Positions 28,701 through 36,430 are shown, counted from the stretch's first letter. The stretch: DNA of 64,000 nucleotides from Vibrio harveyi NBRC 15634 = ATCC 14126 = KCTC 12724 (GCF_001591145.1 NZ_BCUF01000001.1:62001-126000), one strand, 5' to 3'. Numbers and translations: made by a program. The notes: a model not told the origin generated them from the sequence alone.

Positions 28701-28907
28701 GTGCTAGAGATGAACATCGACTTAGTTAACCAGAAGATTGAATTTGGTGCGCCGAGTACGCAGTGGTGGTCTCAATTAGCAACTGCAGTTGCTGGTGGGC
28801 TCGCATTTGCAACCGTGTTAACTCTAGTGCTTACTCCATGTTTATTGATGCTAGGTAGAGAGCACAATATTGATGAACCTGAACCTGAAACAAAAGAGGC
28901 AGCGTAA
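25773..28907 (+). CDS. RND efflux pump, inner-membrane transporter
   Basis: A 1044-residue proton-driven RND (HAE-type) pump with 12 membrane segments and two large periplasmic loops. Segment TM4 carries GMLVDGAIVVTEFADR, where HAE pumps have the paired acidic residues of the proton relay; here D and E are retained around VDGAIVVTE. The C-terminal half has GIVVNNNIVLID and the repeat-like ITQFNSFYQAF segment. A full Shine-Dalgarno (AAGGAGG) lies nine bases past the adaptor stop. Substrates are unknown; drugs, bile salts or metabolites are all possible. The stop codon lies in the loop of a terminator hairpin. Confidence 0.9.
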   Translation: MFALIDAALSRARTMLTLLVMILIAGVITYITIPKESSPDITIPIIYVSVSHQGISPTDAERLLVRPIEQELRSIEGVKEMTAIASEGHASVTLEFSVGVDLAEAMADVRDAVDLAKPKLPEDSDEPTVNEVTFASEEPVLTLVLYGTVPERTTVQIARALRDKLESYRQVLEVDIAGDREDIVEIVVDPLLMESYGLDQADIYNLIALNNRVVAAGFVDTGYGRFSVKVPSVFDSLKDVLELPIKVNGKEVITFGDVATVRRAFRDPESFARLDGEPAVVLNVKKRAGENIIETVELVKQVLIEAQKQTGWPNNLQVKYTWDQSDDVKLMLSDLQNNILSAIILVVIVIIAILGVRTALLVGISIPGSFLTGLLVLSVFGLTVNIVVLFALIMAVGMLVDGAIVVTEFADRRMQEGTPRKEAYRDAAKRMAWPITASTATTLAAFAPLLFWPDITGEFMKYLPLTLIATLSASLMMALLFVPVIGGIIGKPQVVDAQRQQEMVDLHNGEFDKATGITKLYYKTLSIAIRHPLKVLLSAILLAGGVGFTYNKAGLGAEFFPEVDPAFFTVKVRSYGDLSINEKDIVMKEIEKVMLGHDEFESVYTRTGSDSNDGDEIGQIQITPVDWQYRRKVKDIIEELKQTTNQFSGVELEYKFPDAGPPVEHDLVIEMSAQNSSIDQLDSAAKMVRYWADRNPALTNLSDTTNKEGIDWQIDIRRDDASRFAADATLVGNTVQFVTNGLKIGDYLPDDADEEVDILVRYPQDKRDIGRFDQLRVKTAAGLVPITNFAQIKPDHKQDTIRRVDGRRVVNIKADMVEGYNLALELPKITAEVAQLGLPAGIEFKIRGQNEEQENSSAFLQNAFMVALGVMALILITQFNSFYQAFLILSAVLFSTVGVFAGLLIFQKPFGIIMSGIGVIALAGIVVNNNIVLIDTYNQMRKRGLEKSEAILRTGVQRLRPVLLTTVTTILGLLPMVLEMNIDLVNQKIEFGAPSTQWWSQLATAVAGGLAFATVLTLVLTPCLLMLGREHNIDEPEPETKEAA

Positions 28908-28917
28908 GCTGCCTCTT
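28894..28917 (-). terminator. Hairpin overlapping the RND stop codon
   Basis: AAGAGGCAGC (28894-28903) and GCTGCCTCTT (28908-28917) form a perfect 10-bp stem whose loop GTAA contains the pump's TAA stop. The T-rich tail is on the minus strand, after the convergent M23 gene, so it ends that transcript and may weakly serve the pump mRNA. Confidence 0.8.
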
Positions 28918-28943
28918 AGGTATTGTCGTGAATCACGACTTAT

Positions 28944-30233
28944 TTATTTCATTGCGAGCAACTTACTGTAGCGTTCTAGTTTTGCCATGCTCACTTTTGC
29001 GTTCGCCATGAAGGTTTGTTTTGCTTTACCCGTTAAAGATTTTGACTGCGGAAGCTTAACTGTTCTAGCGTTCTTGTGTACGCCGTTTACCAAGAATTCG
29101 TAGTGCAAGTGAGGTCCCGTAACCCGCCCAGTGCCGCCGAGCGTACCAATGGTTTGTCCTTGTTTCACTCGTTGTCCTGTCTTAACCATGCGTTTAGTTA
29201 AATGCAGGTATTTGGTAATGTAAGTGTTGCTGTGTTTGATGAACACATAGTTGCCGTTAAACTTATTGTAGGCAGACTTTTGTACCACACCATCACCAGC
29301 AGCCCAGATCGGTGTGCCAACAGGCGCAGCGTAGTCGGTGCCTCGGTGAGGACGAACCTTACCAGTGACAGGGTGTAAACGACGAGGGTTGAAATTAGAC
29401 GTTACGCGACGGAAGTCCAATGGCGCACGCAAAAAGGCTTTCTTCATGGCTCGACCATTTTCATCGTAATACTTGCCGCTCTTTTCATCCAAAATTGCAG
29501 TAAAGGTATCACCTTGGTTCTTAAACACTGCAGCAATAATTTTTCCTCGCCCAATGACTTCACCTTCGACGACTTCTTCTTGGTAAAGCACACGGAAAGT
29601 ATCGTTTTTACGAATATCCAATGCAAAGTCGATGTCCCAACCAAAAATGCCTGCCAGTTCCATAATTTGGTTTGCATTCAACCCAGATGAAATACCGGCA
29701 TTCCAGAAGTTAGATTTAATCGTCGCTTCAGCGTAGTTGTACTGATAATCGACTTCTTTTTTATCGATCTCTGAGACGTATTTGTTGCCTTGCAGCTTAA
29801 TGCGGAAAGTTTCAAACGCATTCAGCGTACGTTGAAGTTGAACAAAGTCGTTGTTTTCATCAAACCCAAATTTCAGCTTATCTCCTGGACGAAGACGAGA
29901 GAGCTGCTGTTTGATTTCTTTATCTGAAGTGATCAGTTCATGCAAAAGACGAGGGGATAAGCCGACGCGGTTAAAAAGTACCGCTGCACTTTCCCCATTT
30001 TTGACCTTATATGTTTCCCAACGCAAGACAGAAGGAAGATTAGAAGAAGCGCTGCGCTCTGGTGATTCGACAGATATCGACACTGGATAATGCTCGCCAA
30101 CTTTAAGGCGGCTTTGCTGCGGATCGAGGTCTTGCGGATCGGGTAAGAAAAATAGCGCGACGATGATAAGCGCACTAAAAAAGCCGATCAGTACTTTGTG
30201 CAAGAGTGGGAGTCGGACAAAAATCGAATGCAT
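28944..30233 (-). CDS. Murein DD-endopeptidase, M23 (LytM) family, membrane-anchored
   Basis: Probably cleaves peptide crosslinks in peptidoglycan at the envelope. The 429 residues have an N-terminal membrane anchor (about 10-28), an OapA/LysM-like region (about 70-130, YKVKNGESAAVLFNRVG), a second domain and a C-terminal M23 domain. The metal ligands are in HRGTDYAAP (H, D) and GPHLHYEF (HLH), so the enzyme looks active. It resembles the Shy endopeptidases of V. cholerae; which paralogue cannot be fixed here. The ATG at 30233 gives the expected short cytoplasmic tail; a TTG at 30272 is an alternative. It diverges from tyrS. Confidence 0.87.
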   Translation of the reverse strand: MHSIFVRLPLLHKVLIGFFSALIIVALFFLPDPQDLDPQQSRLKVGEHYPVSISVESPERSASSNLPSVLRWETYKVKNGESAAVLFNRVGLSPRLLHELITSDKEIKQQLSRLRPGDKLKFGFDENNDFVQLQRTLNAFETFRIKLQGNKYVSEIDKKEVDYQYNYAEATIKSNFWNAGISSGLNANQIMELAGIFGWDIDFALDIRKNDTFRVLYQEEVVEGEVIGRGKIIAAVFKNQGDTFTAILDEKSGKYYDENGRAMKKAFLRAPLDFRRVTSNFNPRRLHPVTGKVRPHRGTDYAAPVGTPIWAAGDGVVQKSAYNKFNGNYVFIKHSNTYITKYLHLTKRMVKTGQRVKQGQTIGTLGGTGRVTGPHLHYEFLVNGVHKNARTVKLPQSKSLTGKAKQTFMANAKVSMAKLERYSKLLAMK

Positions 30234-30363
30234 GAGGTACTTGATTACTAAATTAAACGTAAAAATTGACAACTACCTAGTCTAACGTGTTTCAAAATGC
30301 ATCGCTATTCAAGTAAGATGTTCAGCTATTATATTTTTGCCAAATCTGTGGGAGTGAACAAGA

Positions 30364-31551
30364 ATGGCGAGCATTGAAGCTGCACTAGCCGAGATTAAGC
30401 GCGGTGTTGAAGAGCTGATTCCAGAAGAAGAGCTGATCGCAAAACTTAAAGAAGGTCGTCCTCTACGTATTAAATTGGGCGCCGATCCAACAGCACCTGA
30501 CATTCACCTAGGCCATACGGTTATTTTCAATAAGCTTCGCTTGTTCCAAGAACTAGGTCATGAAGTGACATTCCTTATCGGTGATTTCACTGCAATGGTT
30601 GGTGACCCAACAGGTAAGAACACAACTCGTCCACCGCTAAGCCGTGAAGACGTGCTACGTAACGCAGAAACGTACAAAGAACAGGTGTTCAAAATCCTAG
30701 ACCCAGCTAAGACAAAAATTCAGTTCAACTCTGAGTGGCTATCTGAGCTTGGTGCAGAAGGCATGATCCGCCTTGCTGCAAACCAAACTGTTGCTCGTAT
30801 GCTAGAGCGTGATGATTTTAAAAAGCGTTACGCTGGTGGTCAGCCAATTGCTATCCATGAGTTCATGTACCCACTACTTCAAGGTTGGGACTCAGTAGCA
30901 ATGGAAACTGACGTTGAACTGGGTGGCACTGACCAGAAGTTCAACCTACTGATGGGTCGCGAGTTGCAAAAATCTCACGGTCAAAAACCACAAGTTGTTC
31001 TTATGATGCCACTTCTAGTCGGTCTAGATGGTGAGAAGAAGATGTCTAAATCTTCTGGTAACTACATTGGTATCAGCGAAGCACCAAGCGAAATGTTTGG
31101 TAAGATCATGTCAATCTCTGATGATCTAATGTGGAGCTACTACGAGCTGTTGTCTTTCCGTCCTCTAGAAGAAATTGCACAATTTAAAGCGGATGTAGAA
31201 GCAGGCAAGAACCCTCGTGATATCAAAGTACTGCTAGCAAAAGAAATCATTGCACGCTTCCACAGTGAAGCAGATGCAGATGCGGCAGAGCAAGAGTTCG
31301 TTAACCGTTTCGCGAAAAATCAAATTCCTGACGAAATGCCAGAGTTTGATTTTGAGACTGGCACGCCAGTAGCAAATCTATTGAAAGAAGCGGGTCTATG
31401 TGCTTCAACTTCTGAAGCTATGCGCATGGTTAAGCAAGGCGCAGCTAAGATCGAAGGCGAGAAAGTTGCTGATGCGAAGTTTGTTCCTGAAGCAGGCACT
31501 TACGTATTCCAAGTAGGTAAACGTAAATTCGCACGTATTACTATTAAGTAA
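30364..31551 (+). CDS. tyrS: Tyrosyl-tRNA synthetase
   Basis: Charges tRNA-Tyr with tyrosine. The 395-residue class I synthetase has the HIGH-type motif in PDIHLGHT (about 46-53), KMSKS in [10 protein letters not shown] (about 226) and a C-terminal S4 RNA-binding domain (about 335-395). The sequence is of the type called TyrRZ/TyrS2 in some Proteobacteria (short linker, [10 protein letters not shown]) rather than the E. coli type. The ATG at 30364 follows GGGAGTG. It has its own terminator. Confidence 0.95.
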   Translation: MASIEAALAEIKRGVEELIPEEELIAKLKEGRPLRIKLGADPTAPDIHLGHTVIFNKLRLFQELGHEVTFLIGDFTAMVGDPTGKNTTRPPLSREDVLRNAETYKEQVFKILDPAKTKIQFNSEWLSELGAEGMIRLAANQTVARMLERDDFKKRYAGGQPIAIHEFMYPLLQGWDSVAMETDVELGGTDQKFNLLMGRELQKSHGQKPQVVLMMPLLVGLDGEKKMSKSSGNYIGISEAPSEMFGKIMSISDDLMWSYYELLSFRPLEEIAQFKADVEAGKNPRDIKVLLAKEIIARFHSEADADAAEQEFVNRFAKNQIPDEMPEFDFETGTPVANLLKEAGLCASTSEAMRMVKQGAAKIEGEKVADAKFVPEAGTYVFQVGKRKFARITIK

Positions 31552-31570
31552 TCAATAACTGTTCAAAATG

Positions 31571-31595
31571 AAAGCGCCTTATAGGCGCTTTTTTT
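31571..31595 (+). terminator. Terminator of tyrS
   Basis: AAAGCGCCT, loop TAT and AGGCGCTTT followed by T4, about 20 bases past the tyrS stop. Confidence 0.92.
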
Positions 31596-31648
31596 GTATT
31601 AAAATTTGGTGAATACACGCGAGATTGACTGTAAAAATGGTCGAACTT

Positions 31649-31657
31649 TGTTACTAT
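31649..31657 (+). promoter_or_regulatory. Extended -10 promoter of the mgtE leader
   Basis: TGT-TACTAT is an extended -10 element; TTGACT at 31625 is too far upstream (21 bases) to be an ideal -35. Transcription would start near 31664, placing the whole leader in the mRNA. A GCTGCT/AGCAGC hairpin lies at 31664-31680, at its 5' end. Confidence 0.5.
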
Positions 31658-31685
31658 ACGCGCGCTGCTACGTGAGCAGCTTTAT

Positions 31686-31781
31686 CGGAGATTTACATGA
31701 ACAATACCGACCATCCTCCCAGTTGTTGGGTGAGTAAGATTAAGGGAGCGAAATAACCCGCTTCGGTATTGGCGATCTCCG
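31686..31781 (+). ncRNA. Structured mgtE leader (nested stems)
   Basis: Outer stem CGGAGAT (31686-31692) with ATCTCCG (31775-31781), inner stem CAATACCGA (31702-31710) with TCGGTATTG (31763-31771), and a core stem CTCCC/GGGAG (31716-31720 with 31744-31748). The outer stem sequesters the ribosome site of the leader ORF. This is either an attenuation leader or an aptamer; I do not recognise it as a named riboswitch class. Confidence 0.65.
31697..31756 (+). CDS. mgtE leader peptide, 19 residues
   Basis: ATG to TAA, reading MNNTDHPPSCWVSKIKGAK. GGAG lies six bases upstream, an ideal ribosome site. The DHPP run near the N terminus recalls the acidic/proline-rich start of the Salmonella/E. coli MgtL peptide, whose translation falters at low Mg2+. 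The ORF ends before the terminator at 31781, and GGTGAG inside it can pair with that terminator's 5' arm. It probably acts through its translation and not as a product. Homology to MgtL is not claimed. Confidence 0.6.
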   Translation: MNNTDHPPSCWVSKIKGAK

Positions 31782-31811
31782 CCTTACCTTAGTGGTGAGG
31801 CATCTTTTCTT
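31781..31811 (+). terminator. Attenuator terminator upstream of mgtE
   Basis: GCCTTACC (31781-31788), loop TTAGT and GGTGAGGC (31794-31801), with one G-U pair, then ATCTTTTCTTCT. It lies 165 bases before the mgtE start and after the leader ORF, so it must be bypassed for mgtE expression. Confidence 0.75.
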
Positions 31812-31975
31812 CTAGTTTTCCTTTTATTATTTCCTTTCATAAATTCTGAATAGACAGTGCTTTGGCATTGATGTTTTCGCGCGTCCTGCATTTGTATTTA
31901 TACGAGTCGGGTGTGCAGAAAGCTTTTTGCGTGCGTTGTCGATGGTCGTTACCAATGCCAATCGGGAGATTCGCC

Positions 31976-32821
31976 ATGACGGTAATGAACAACACTTTTA
32001 TTGAAACAACACCAAACTTCTCAGAAGTGGAGATTGGTGCCGCTCGTAATGCCTTTTTGCAATACGAACAAGAGCAACAATTGCACCTACTAACGATCAT
32101 GCCTATTGATGAGGCGGTTGGTATTTTGCAGCACTGCTCGGTTGGCTATGTGAATAGCCTTATCGCTCAACTTGAACAAGCTGGATATGATAAACGTGCT
32201 CGTCACTATGCTCACCAATTAGGTTTGCATATGTCGGAAGTCGATACACCAGATGGCTACTTATCGACTAGTGTGTTGGAACATGTGAAGCAGCGTATTG
32301 GTTGGATCATTGCTCTTGCCCTTTTAGGGATAGTGTCGGGTTTGATCATTGCTCAGTATGAGAACACTTTAAGTCAACTTGTATTGCTTGCCGTGTATAT
32401 GCCCGTAATCGCTGCTGCTGGTGGTAATACCGGAACTCAGGCTGCGACCTTAGTCATTCGCGCACTCGCCACTGGAGAGTTAAAGAAACGCCAATGGTTA
32501 GAAGTTTTGTGGAAAGAAAGTCGCGTAGCGCTGTTTATTGCCTTGGCGATTGCGATCGTGATGATTGGTCGAATCATGCTATTTAGTGGTGGGCAATCAA
32601 CAGGGGGCTTTGCACTGGAAGATATCGCATTAGCCATTGCGGTTGCGTTATTTATTCAGGTGACTATCTCAACCACACTTGGAGGATTACTTCCTATCAT
32701 AGCGCGTGCATGTAAACTGGACCCCGCCGTATTGGTGAGCCCAGTATTAGCATCGATCGTCGATATCTCAGGTATGTGGATCTACTTTACCGTGGTGAAC
32801 TACTTCTTAGGCATTGCCTGA
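31976..32821 (+). CDS. mgtE: MgtE-family magnesium transporter lacking the CBS domain
   Basis: Inner-membrane Mg2+ (possibly Co2+) channel/transporter. The 281 residues have about 100 N-terminal residues and then five membrane segments, the complete MgtE (SLC41-like) pore: GGNTGTQAATL in TM2 and the Mg2+-site aspartate in PVLASIVDISG of TM5. Classical MgtE is about 450 residues, with N and CBS domains that close the pore when Mg2+ is high; the CBS pair is absent here. The ATG at 31976 has GGGAG; the open frame continues upstream to 31862 with atypical residues and is not used. The 3' end overlaps convergent dacB by 22 bases. Confidence 0.88.
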   Translation: MTVMNNTFIETTPNFSEVEIGAARNAFLQYEQEQQLHLLTIMPIDEAVGILQHCSVGYVNSLIAQLEQAGYDKRARHYAHQLGLHMSEVDTPDGYLSTSVLEHVKQRIGWIIALALLGIVSGLIIAQYENTLSQLVLLAVYMPVIAAAGGNTGTQAATLVIRALATGELKKRQWLEVLWKESRVALFIALAIAIVMIGRIMLFSGGQSTGGFALEDIALAIAVALFIQVTISTTLGGLLPIIARACKLDPAVLVSPVLASIVDISGMWIYFTVVNYFLGIA

Positions 32822-34224
32822 CTAAAACTCACAATGTCTTGGTAAAACAATTTCTCAAAACGAGTAATAGGGGCGACGACAGGCTTGTTATCGTCCCTTT
32901 TTTCTGGGAAATAGTCCGACACAAACTGAACAAATAGCGTGTTTGGTTTGCCGTTTTTATCAAGCCCATACCCCGCCATATTGTACGTGCCGTACAAGGA
33001 CCCGCTTTTTGCAATCAACTGTCCTTTAATAGGAGCTTTACGCATACTCTGGCGGTACTGCAATGTTCCTGATTCACCGGACTTTGGCATAATTGCTATC
33101 AAGTTGAGTTCTTGTTCGTGTTGCCAAATGTAGCGCAAGATAGCAGCCATCGACTTCGCTGAAATGCGGTTATTGCGTGATAAACCTGACCCATCTTCTA
33201 ATCGGGCATTGCGAATGTCGATCCCCGTATTGGAGAAAATGATTTGTTTGATTGCTTCAGTGCCGTTAGTAAAACTGCCAGGTTGCACAAAGAACTTAGC
33301 GCCAAGTGTTTTAGTAAGAGTATCGGCAATTAAGTTATCTGAGCGTTTTAACATCTCATCAAGCAACTGTGGTAATGGTTTTGATTTGTGTACTGCCAAC
33401 AACTTGCGTGACTTTTCAGGTGCTTTGCCGACTCGAATTTTTCCTTTTAATGAAATGCCGACTTGCTTGAGCAATTTCTCTACTTTTTGGCTTGTGTAGC
33501 CTTCAGGATCTTGCACTGCAAATTTGAGGGGGAGTGGTTTATCGCCACGGTCTACTAAGCAGCCGGTTAGTTGATATTGGTTGTTTGGGTTAGCGATGAG
33601 CTCTAAATCACAATGACGGCTCTTCTGGACGCTTTTTGACACGGTTTGAGCGCTGGTGGCGACATTAATTGGTTGATGCTCAGGAACATAAACACGAGTT
33701 GTTCCGTTTTTTTGTGTGTATATCGATGCTTGAACGCAATTTTCATTCAGTGTCACAGCAGATGCTGGTGCGCTATAGCAAACGCCTAGAATATCCCATG
33801 GCCATCCAACGGCACGGTTGTAGCCAGTAAAAGCGCTGTTATCTAACCAAAGATCCCCATTGATTCGGTTTAGACCGTTTTTCTTCGCTCGTGTCAGCAT
33901 GGTTTTAAGATCTTGCGTTACAAGCGTAGGATCGCCGGAAAAAGTAAAGACGGCATCAGAGTTGGAGCTTTCTAACGTTGTACGAAAAGTGAAGCCATTG
34001 CCCAGCTCAAGCTTTGCAGCCAAGGCTGTGACAACTTTTAATGTACTTGCTGGGGGGAAATACTGCTCAGTAGGATGAATGCCTTTTAGCTCACTTTGCC
34101 CATTAAGTTTTTCAGCAACCAAACTGATACGTGCTCCGTCTGGCAGCACCTCTTGGTGGGGATAAGCAAAAGAGAGAAGTGGAGTAAGGCTAGAGAGTAG
34201 TAACAATGACCAACGTAAGCGCAT
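32800..34224 (-). CDS. dacB: D-alanyl-D-alanine carboxypeptidase/endopeptidase (PBP4)
   Basis: A periplasmic penicillin-binding protein that trims or cuts peptidoglycan peptides. The 474 residues begin with a signal peptide (MRLRWSLLLLSSLTPLLSFA). The S13 motifs are all present: STLK (in PPASTLKVV), SDN (KRSDNLIADTL) and KSG (IAKSGSLYG). Large inserted domains II and III between the first two motifs are as in E. coli DacB. It shares the minus strand with ompU upstream but is separated by a terminator. Confidence 0.94.
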   Translation of the reverse strand: MRLRWSLLLLSSLTPLLSFAYPHQEVLPDGARISLVAEKLNGQSELKGIHPTEQYFPPASTLKVVTALAAKLELGNGFTFRTTLESSNSDAVFTFSGDPTLVTQDLKTMLTRAKKNGLNRINGDLWLDNSAFTGYNRAVGWPWDILGVCYSAPASAVTLNENCVQASIYTQKNGTTRVYVPEHQPINVATSAQTVSKSVQKSRHCDLELIANPNNQYQLTGCLVDRGDKPLPLKFAVQDPEGYTSQKVEKLLKQVGISLKGKIRVGKAPEKSRKLLAVHKSKPLPQLLDEMLKRSDNLIADTLTKTLGAKFFVQPGSFTNGTEAIKQIIFSNTGIDIRNARLEDGSGLSRNNRISAKSMAAILRYIWQHEQELNLIAIMPKSGESGTLQYRQSMRKAPIKGQLIAKSGSLYGTYNMAGYGLDKNGKPNTLFVQFVSDYFPEKRDDNKPVVAPITRFEKLFYQDIVSFSQAMPKK

Positions 34225-34290
34225 AGTAATAGTTCGTGAGGTTAGTTATGCAATTGAGTATATACCGAAAAATCGCAGAATTCTGGATAT

Positions 34291-34320
34291 AAAAAATGCC
34301 CGCATAAGCGAGCATTTTAT
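34291..34320 (-). terminator. Terminator of ompU
   Basis: On the minus strand an AAAATGCTCGC/GCGGGCATTTTTT hairpin (one G-U pair) ending in a T-run, 21 bases past the ompU stop. Confidence 0.85.
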
Positions 34321-34340
34321 CTTCAAGTCGTAAGACTGAA

Positions 34341-35351
34341 TTAGAAGTCGTAACGTAGACCCAGAGCTAGCTCGTCTTCAGAATCGATCTTCGTTGCTTT
34401 GTAGTTAGCAGAAGTCGTTGAGCCCATAGCATCGCCAGCATCAATTAGGTTGAAGTTGTACGATACGTAACCACGGAAGTTAGGCTTGAAGTAGTAAGAC
34501 GCGTCAACTGCGAAGTTGTTTGCAGAAGTTTCGTTGTTAGTTTCTGCGTTGTTGTACGTCGTTGTGAACACTGTTTGACCTAGAGTGTAAGCACCTGCTA
34601 GTTCGTAACCAGTGTAATCTACAGTTTTCTTGAATGTTGCTTCTTTTTCACCGTCAGTGAATAGACCTGCAAAGTATAGGTCGTTCATTGTGTAAGAAGC
34701 AGCAAGCATGTATTCGTTAGCGTCAGATTGGTCTGCGTAACCAGCACCTAGGTCAAGACCAGTGTCGCCTAGAGTGTAGATAGCAGATAGAGAGTAGCCA
34801 TCTTCGCCGTTATCAGTGTACTCAGTACCAGCTGCGTTTTCTACGCGGTCAGCGAAACGGTAGCTAGCTTTAACTGCTAGGTTTTCGAATTGACCTTTGT
34901 AAGACAGCATGTTGTCTGAACGGTCAGCTGCAGCTAGTTTGTCAGCAGCAGAGTTACCAGCGTACGCCATGATATCTGTGAAGTCAGTGATAACGCCTAA
35001 CGCACCGTCGTTTTTACCGTAAGTAACTTCACCGAATGCACCGCCTAGACCAGCGTATGCGTAACGAGTGTCAAGGTTGCTTTTGCCGTCTACGCCGCCT
35101 TCTTCAGCAGTAGTAAATTCACCTTCCCAGAAACCAACACCGTATAGGTTGTCGTTGATTGCTTGTGTGCCAAGGAAGTTTAGACGGATACGAGAGTTGT
35201 CCGCTACGTCGCCATCTTTCATAGATAGACGTGCTTCAGCACGACCGCCCATTTCTAGAGAAGTGCCGTCTTGGTTGTAAAGTTCAGCTGCGTTAACGCC
35301 AGTTGCCATAGCTGCTGCAGATACAGAAAGAGCAATTAGAGTCTTTTTCAT
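34341..35351 (-). CDS. ompU: Outer membrane porin OmpU
   Basis: A general trimeric porin of the outer membrane. The 336 residues have a signal peptide (MKKTLIALSVSAAAMATGVNA, cleavage before AELYNQDG) and a 16-strand beta-barrel pattern ending in LALGLRYDF, with the C-terminal aromatic residue recognised by BamA. The N terminus and length match Vibrio OmpU, and it lies next to dacB as in V. cholerae. OmpU is ToxR-activated in V. cholerae; candidate ToxR half-sites lie upstream. Codon use looks like that of a highly expressed gene. Confidence 0.95.
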   Translation of the reverse strand: MKKTLIALSVSAAAMATGVNAAELYNQDGTSLEMGGRAEARLSMKDGDVADNSRIRLNFLGTQAINDNLYGVGFWEGEFTTAEEGGVDGKSNLDTRYAYAGLGGAFGEVTYGKNDGALGVITDFTDIMAYAGNSAADKLAAADRSDNMLSYKGQFENLAVKASYRFADRVENAAGTEYTDNGEDGYSLSAIYTLGDTGLDLGAGYADQSDANEYMLAASYTMNDLYFAGLFTDGEKEATFKKTVDYTGYELAGAYTLGQTVFTTTYNNAETNNETSANNFAVDASYYFKPNFRGYVSYNFNLIDAGDAMGSTTSANYKATKIDSEDELALGLRYDF

Positions 35352-35822
35352 CTTATTTGTCCTAGTTAGCTGTCCATAATCATTGTTTTATGGGGGAGAG
35401 GTTATCTCTCACAAGCTATTGTTGTTCGTATAGTTTCATTCGCGGCAAATGCCCACACTCGAAAAAGCCATAACGAAATAACTTGCCGGACATGTTTTAC
35501 TGCTAAAGTTTCCTTATGAGTTAGTAAAATGATATAAATCCAACTAATGAACACTGTTCAATTGGTTGTTATTTCATCTTAAAGTGTTGTTTTTAAATGA
35601 TTATATCTTGCCTAACATTGGTCTGACATTGATTTGTTTTTATCTTTTTTGATGTTTTTAGTGTAATGAACAGTGTTGTTTTTCAATAAATTGCGATGAT
35701 GCGTAAATCTAAAAACGATTGATGGCGTGGTATTAACCACACAACTGAGTCGCGAAATCGAATTAAGGTGATTTCACACCCTAGTTTGTTTAAACTAACC
35801 AAAACAGAATCTTTGAACGTAC
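35352..35822. promoter_or_regulatory. ompU-greA intergenic control region
   Basis: On the minus strand TTGAAC (35556-35561) and TTATAT (35532-35537), 18 bases apart, form a candidate ompU promoter with a leader of about 175 bases. Upstream of it, TTTTA-N5-TTTGA at 35638-35652 reads TCAAA-N5-TAAAA on the minus strand, matching the ToxR-box pattern TNAAA-N5-TNAAA, with another half-site at 35656. TAATGAACA-N-TGTT is repeated at 35545 and 35664. I did not resolve the greA promoter. Confidence 0.5.
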
Positions 35823-35824
35823 TA

Positions 35825-35855
35825 CCCAGTCCCTATGATTGGGTGGGATTTTTTT
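35825..35855 (+). terminator. Terminator-like hairpin in the greA leader
   Basis: CCCA-gt-CCC pairs with GGGTGGG (two-base bulge) and is followed by ATTTTTTT (seven T). It lies 34 bases before the greA ATG. A second hairpin CCAAAG/CTTTGG follows at 35858-35873. Confidence 0.65.
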
Positions 35856-35888
35856 GTCCAAAGACACCTTTGGCCTTGAGGTTATATA

Positions 35889-36362
35889 ATGGAAAAAGTT
35901 CCAATGACACTACGTGGCGAACAGTTGCTACGTACAGAACTCGATCGTCTACTAAAGCTTCGCCCGCAAATTTCAGAAGCAATCGCAGAAGCGCGTGAAC
36001 TAGGCGACTTGAAGGAAAACGCAGAATACCACGCCGCTCGTGAAGAGCAGGGGATCTGTGAAGCACAAATTCGTGACATTGAATACAAGCTATCTGTTGC
36101 TCAAGTCATTGACGTAACAACGATGGACAACACTGGTAAGGTGATTTTTGGTTCAACCGTTACTCTGATTGACTGTGATACAGAAGAAGAGAAAACCTAC
36201 CAAATCGTGGGTGATGACGAAGCAGATATTAAAGCGGGTCGTATTTCGATTAGCTCGCCAATTGCTCGTGGCTTGATCGGTAAAATGGAAGGTGACGAAG
36301 TTGTTATTCAAACTCCTGGCGGAGCGAAAGACTTCGAAATCGACAGCGTTGAGTACATCTAA
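35889..36362 (+). CDS. greA: Transcription elongation factor GreA
   Basis: Stimulates transcript cleavage by backtracked RNA polymerase through the secondary channel. The 157 residues have an N-terminal coiled coil with the tip acidic residues in [11 protein letters not shown] and a C-terminal FKBP-like domain ([14 protein letters not shown]). It begins [10 protein letters not shown], aligned with E. coli MQAIPMTLRG, with TTGAGG upstream. A terminator-like hairpin precedes it, as in the E. coli greA leader. Confidence 0.96.
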   Translation: MEKVPMTLRGEQLLRTELDRLLKLRPQISEAIAEARELGDLKENAEYHAAREEQGICEAQIRDIEYKLSVAQVIDVTTMDNTGKVIFGSTVTLIDCDTEEEKTYQIVGDDEADIKAGRISISSPIARGLIGKMEGDEVVIQTPGGAKDFEIDSVEYI

Positions 36363-36402
36363 CTTCGTGTTCTAACGGTTAGTTGAAATAAACTCTAGAT
36401 GC

Positions 36403-36430
36403 AAAAAAGGTCGCCCATGGCGACCTTTTC
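36403..36430. terminator. Bidirectional terminator, greA and yhbY
   Basis: AAAAGGTCGCC (36405-36415), loop CAT and GGCGACCTTTT (36419-36429), between convergent genes with A/T tracts on both sides. Confidence 0.92.

Noticed and set aside
31862..31975. N-terminal extension of mgtE by 38 codons
   Set aside because: Cys- and Arg-rich residues unlike the family, a poor start codon, and GGGAG is positioned for the ATG at 31976.
33164..33499. A 111-codon frame antisense to dacB
   Set aside because: Lies wholly within the coding part of dacB, with no promoter or ribosome site.
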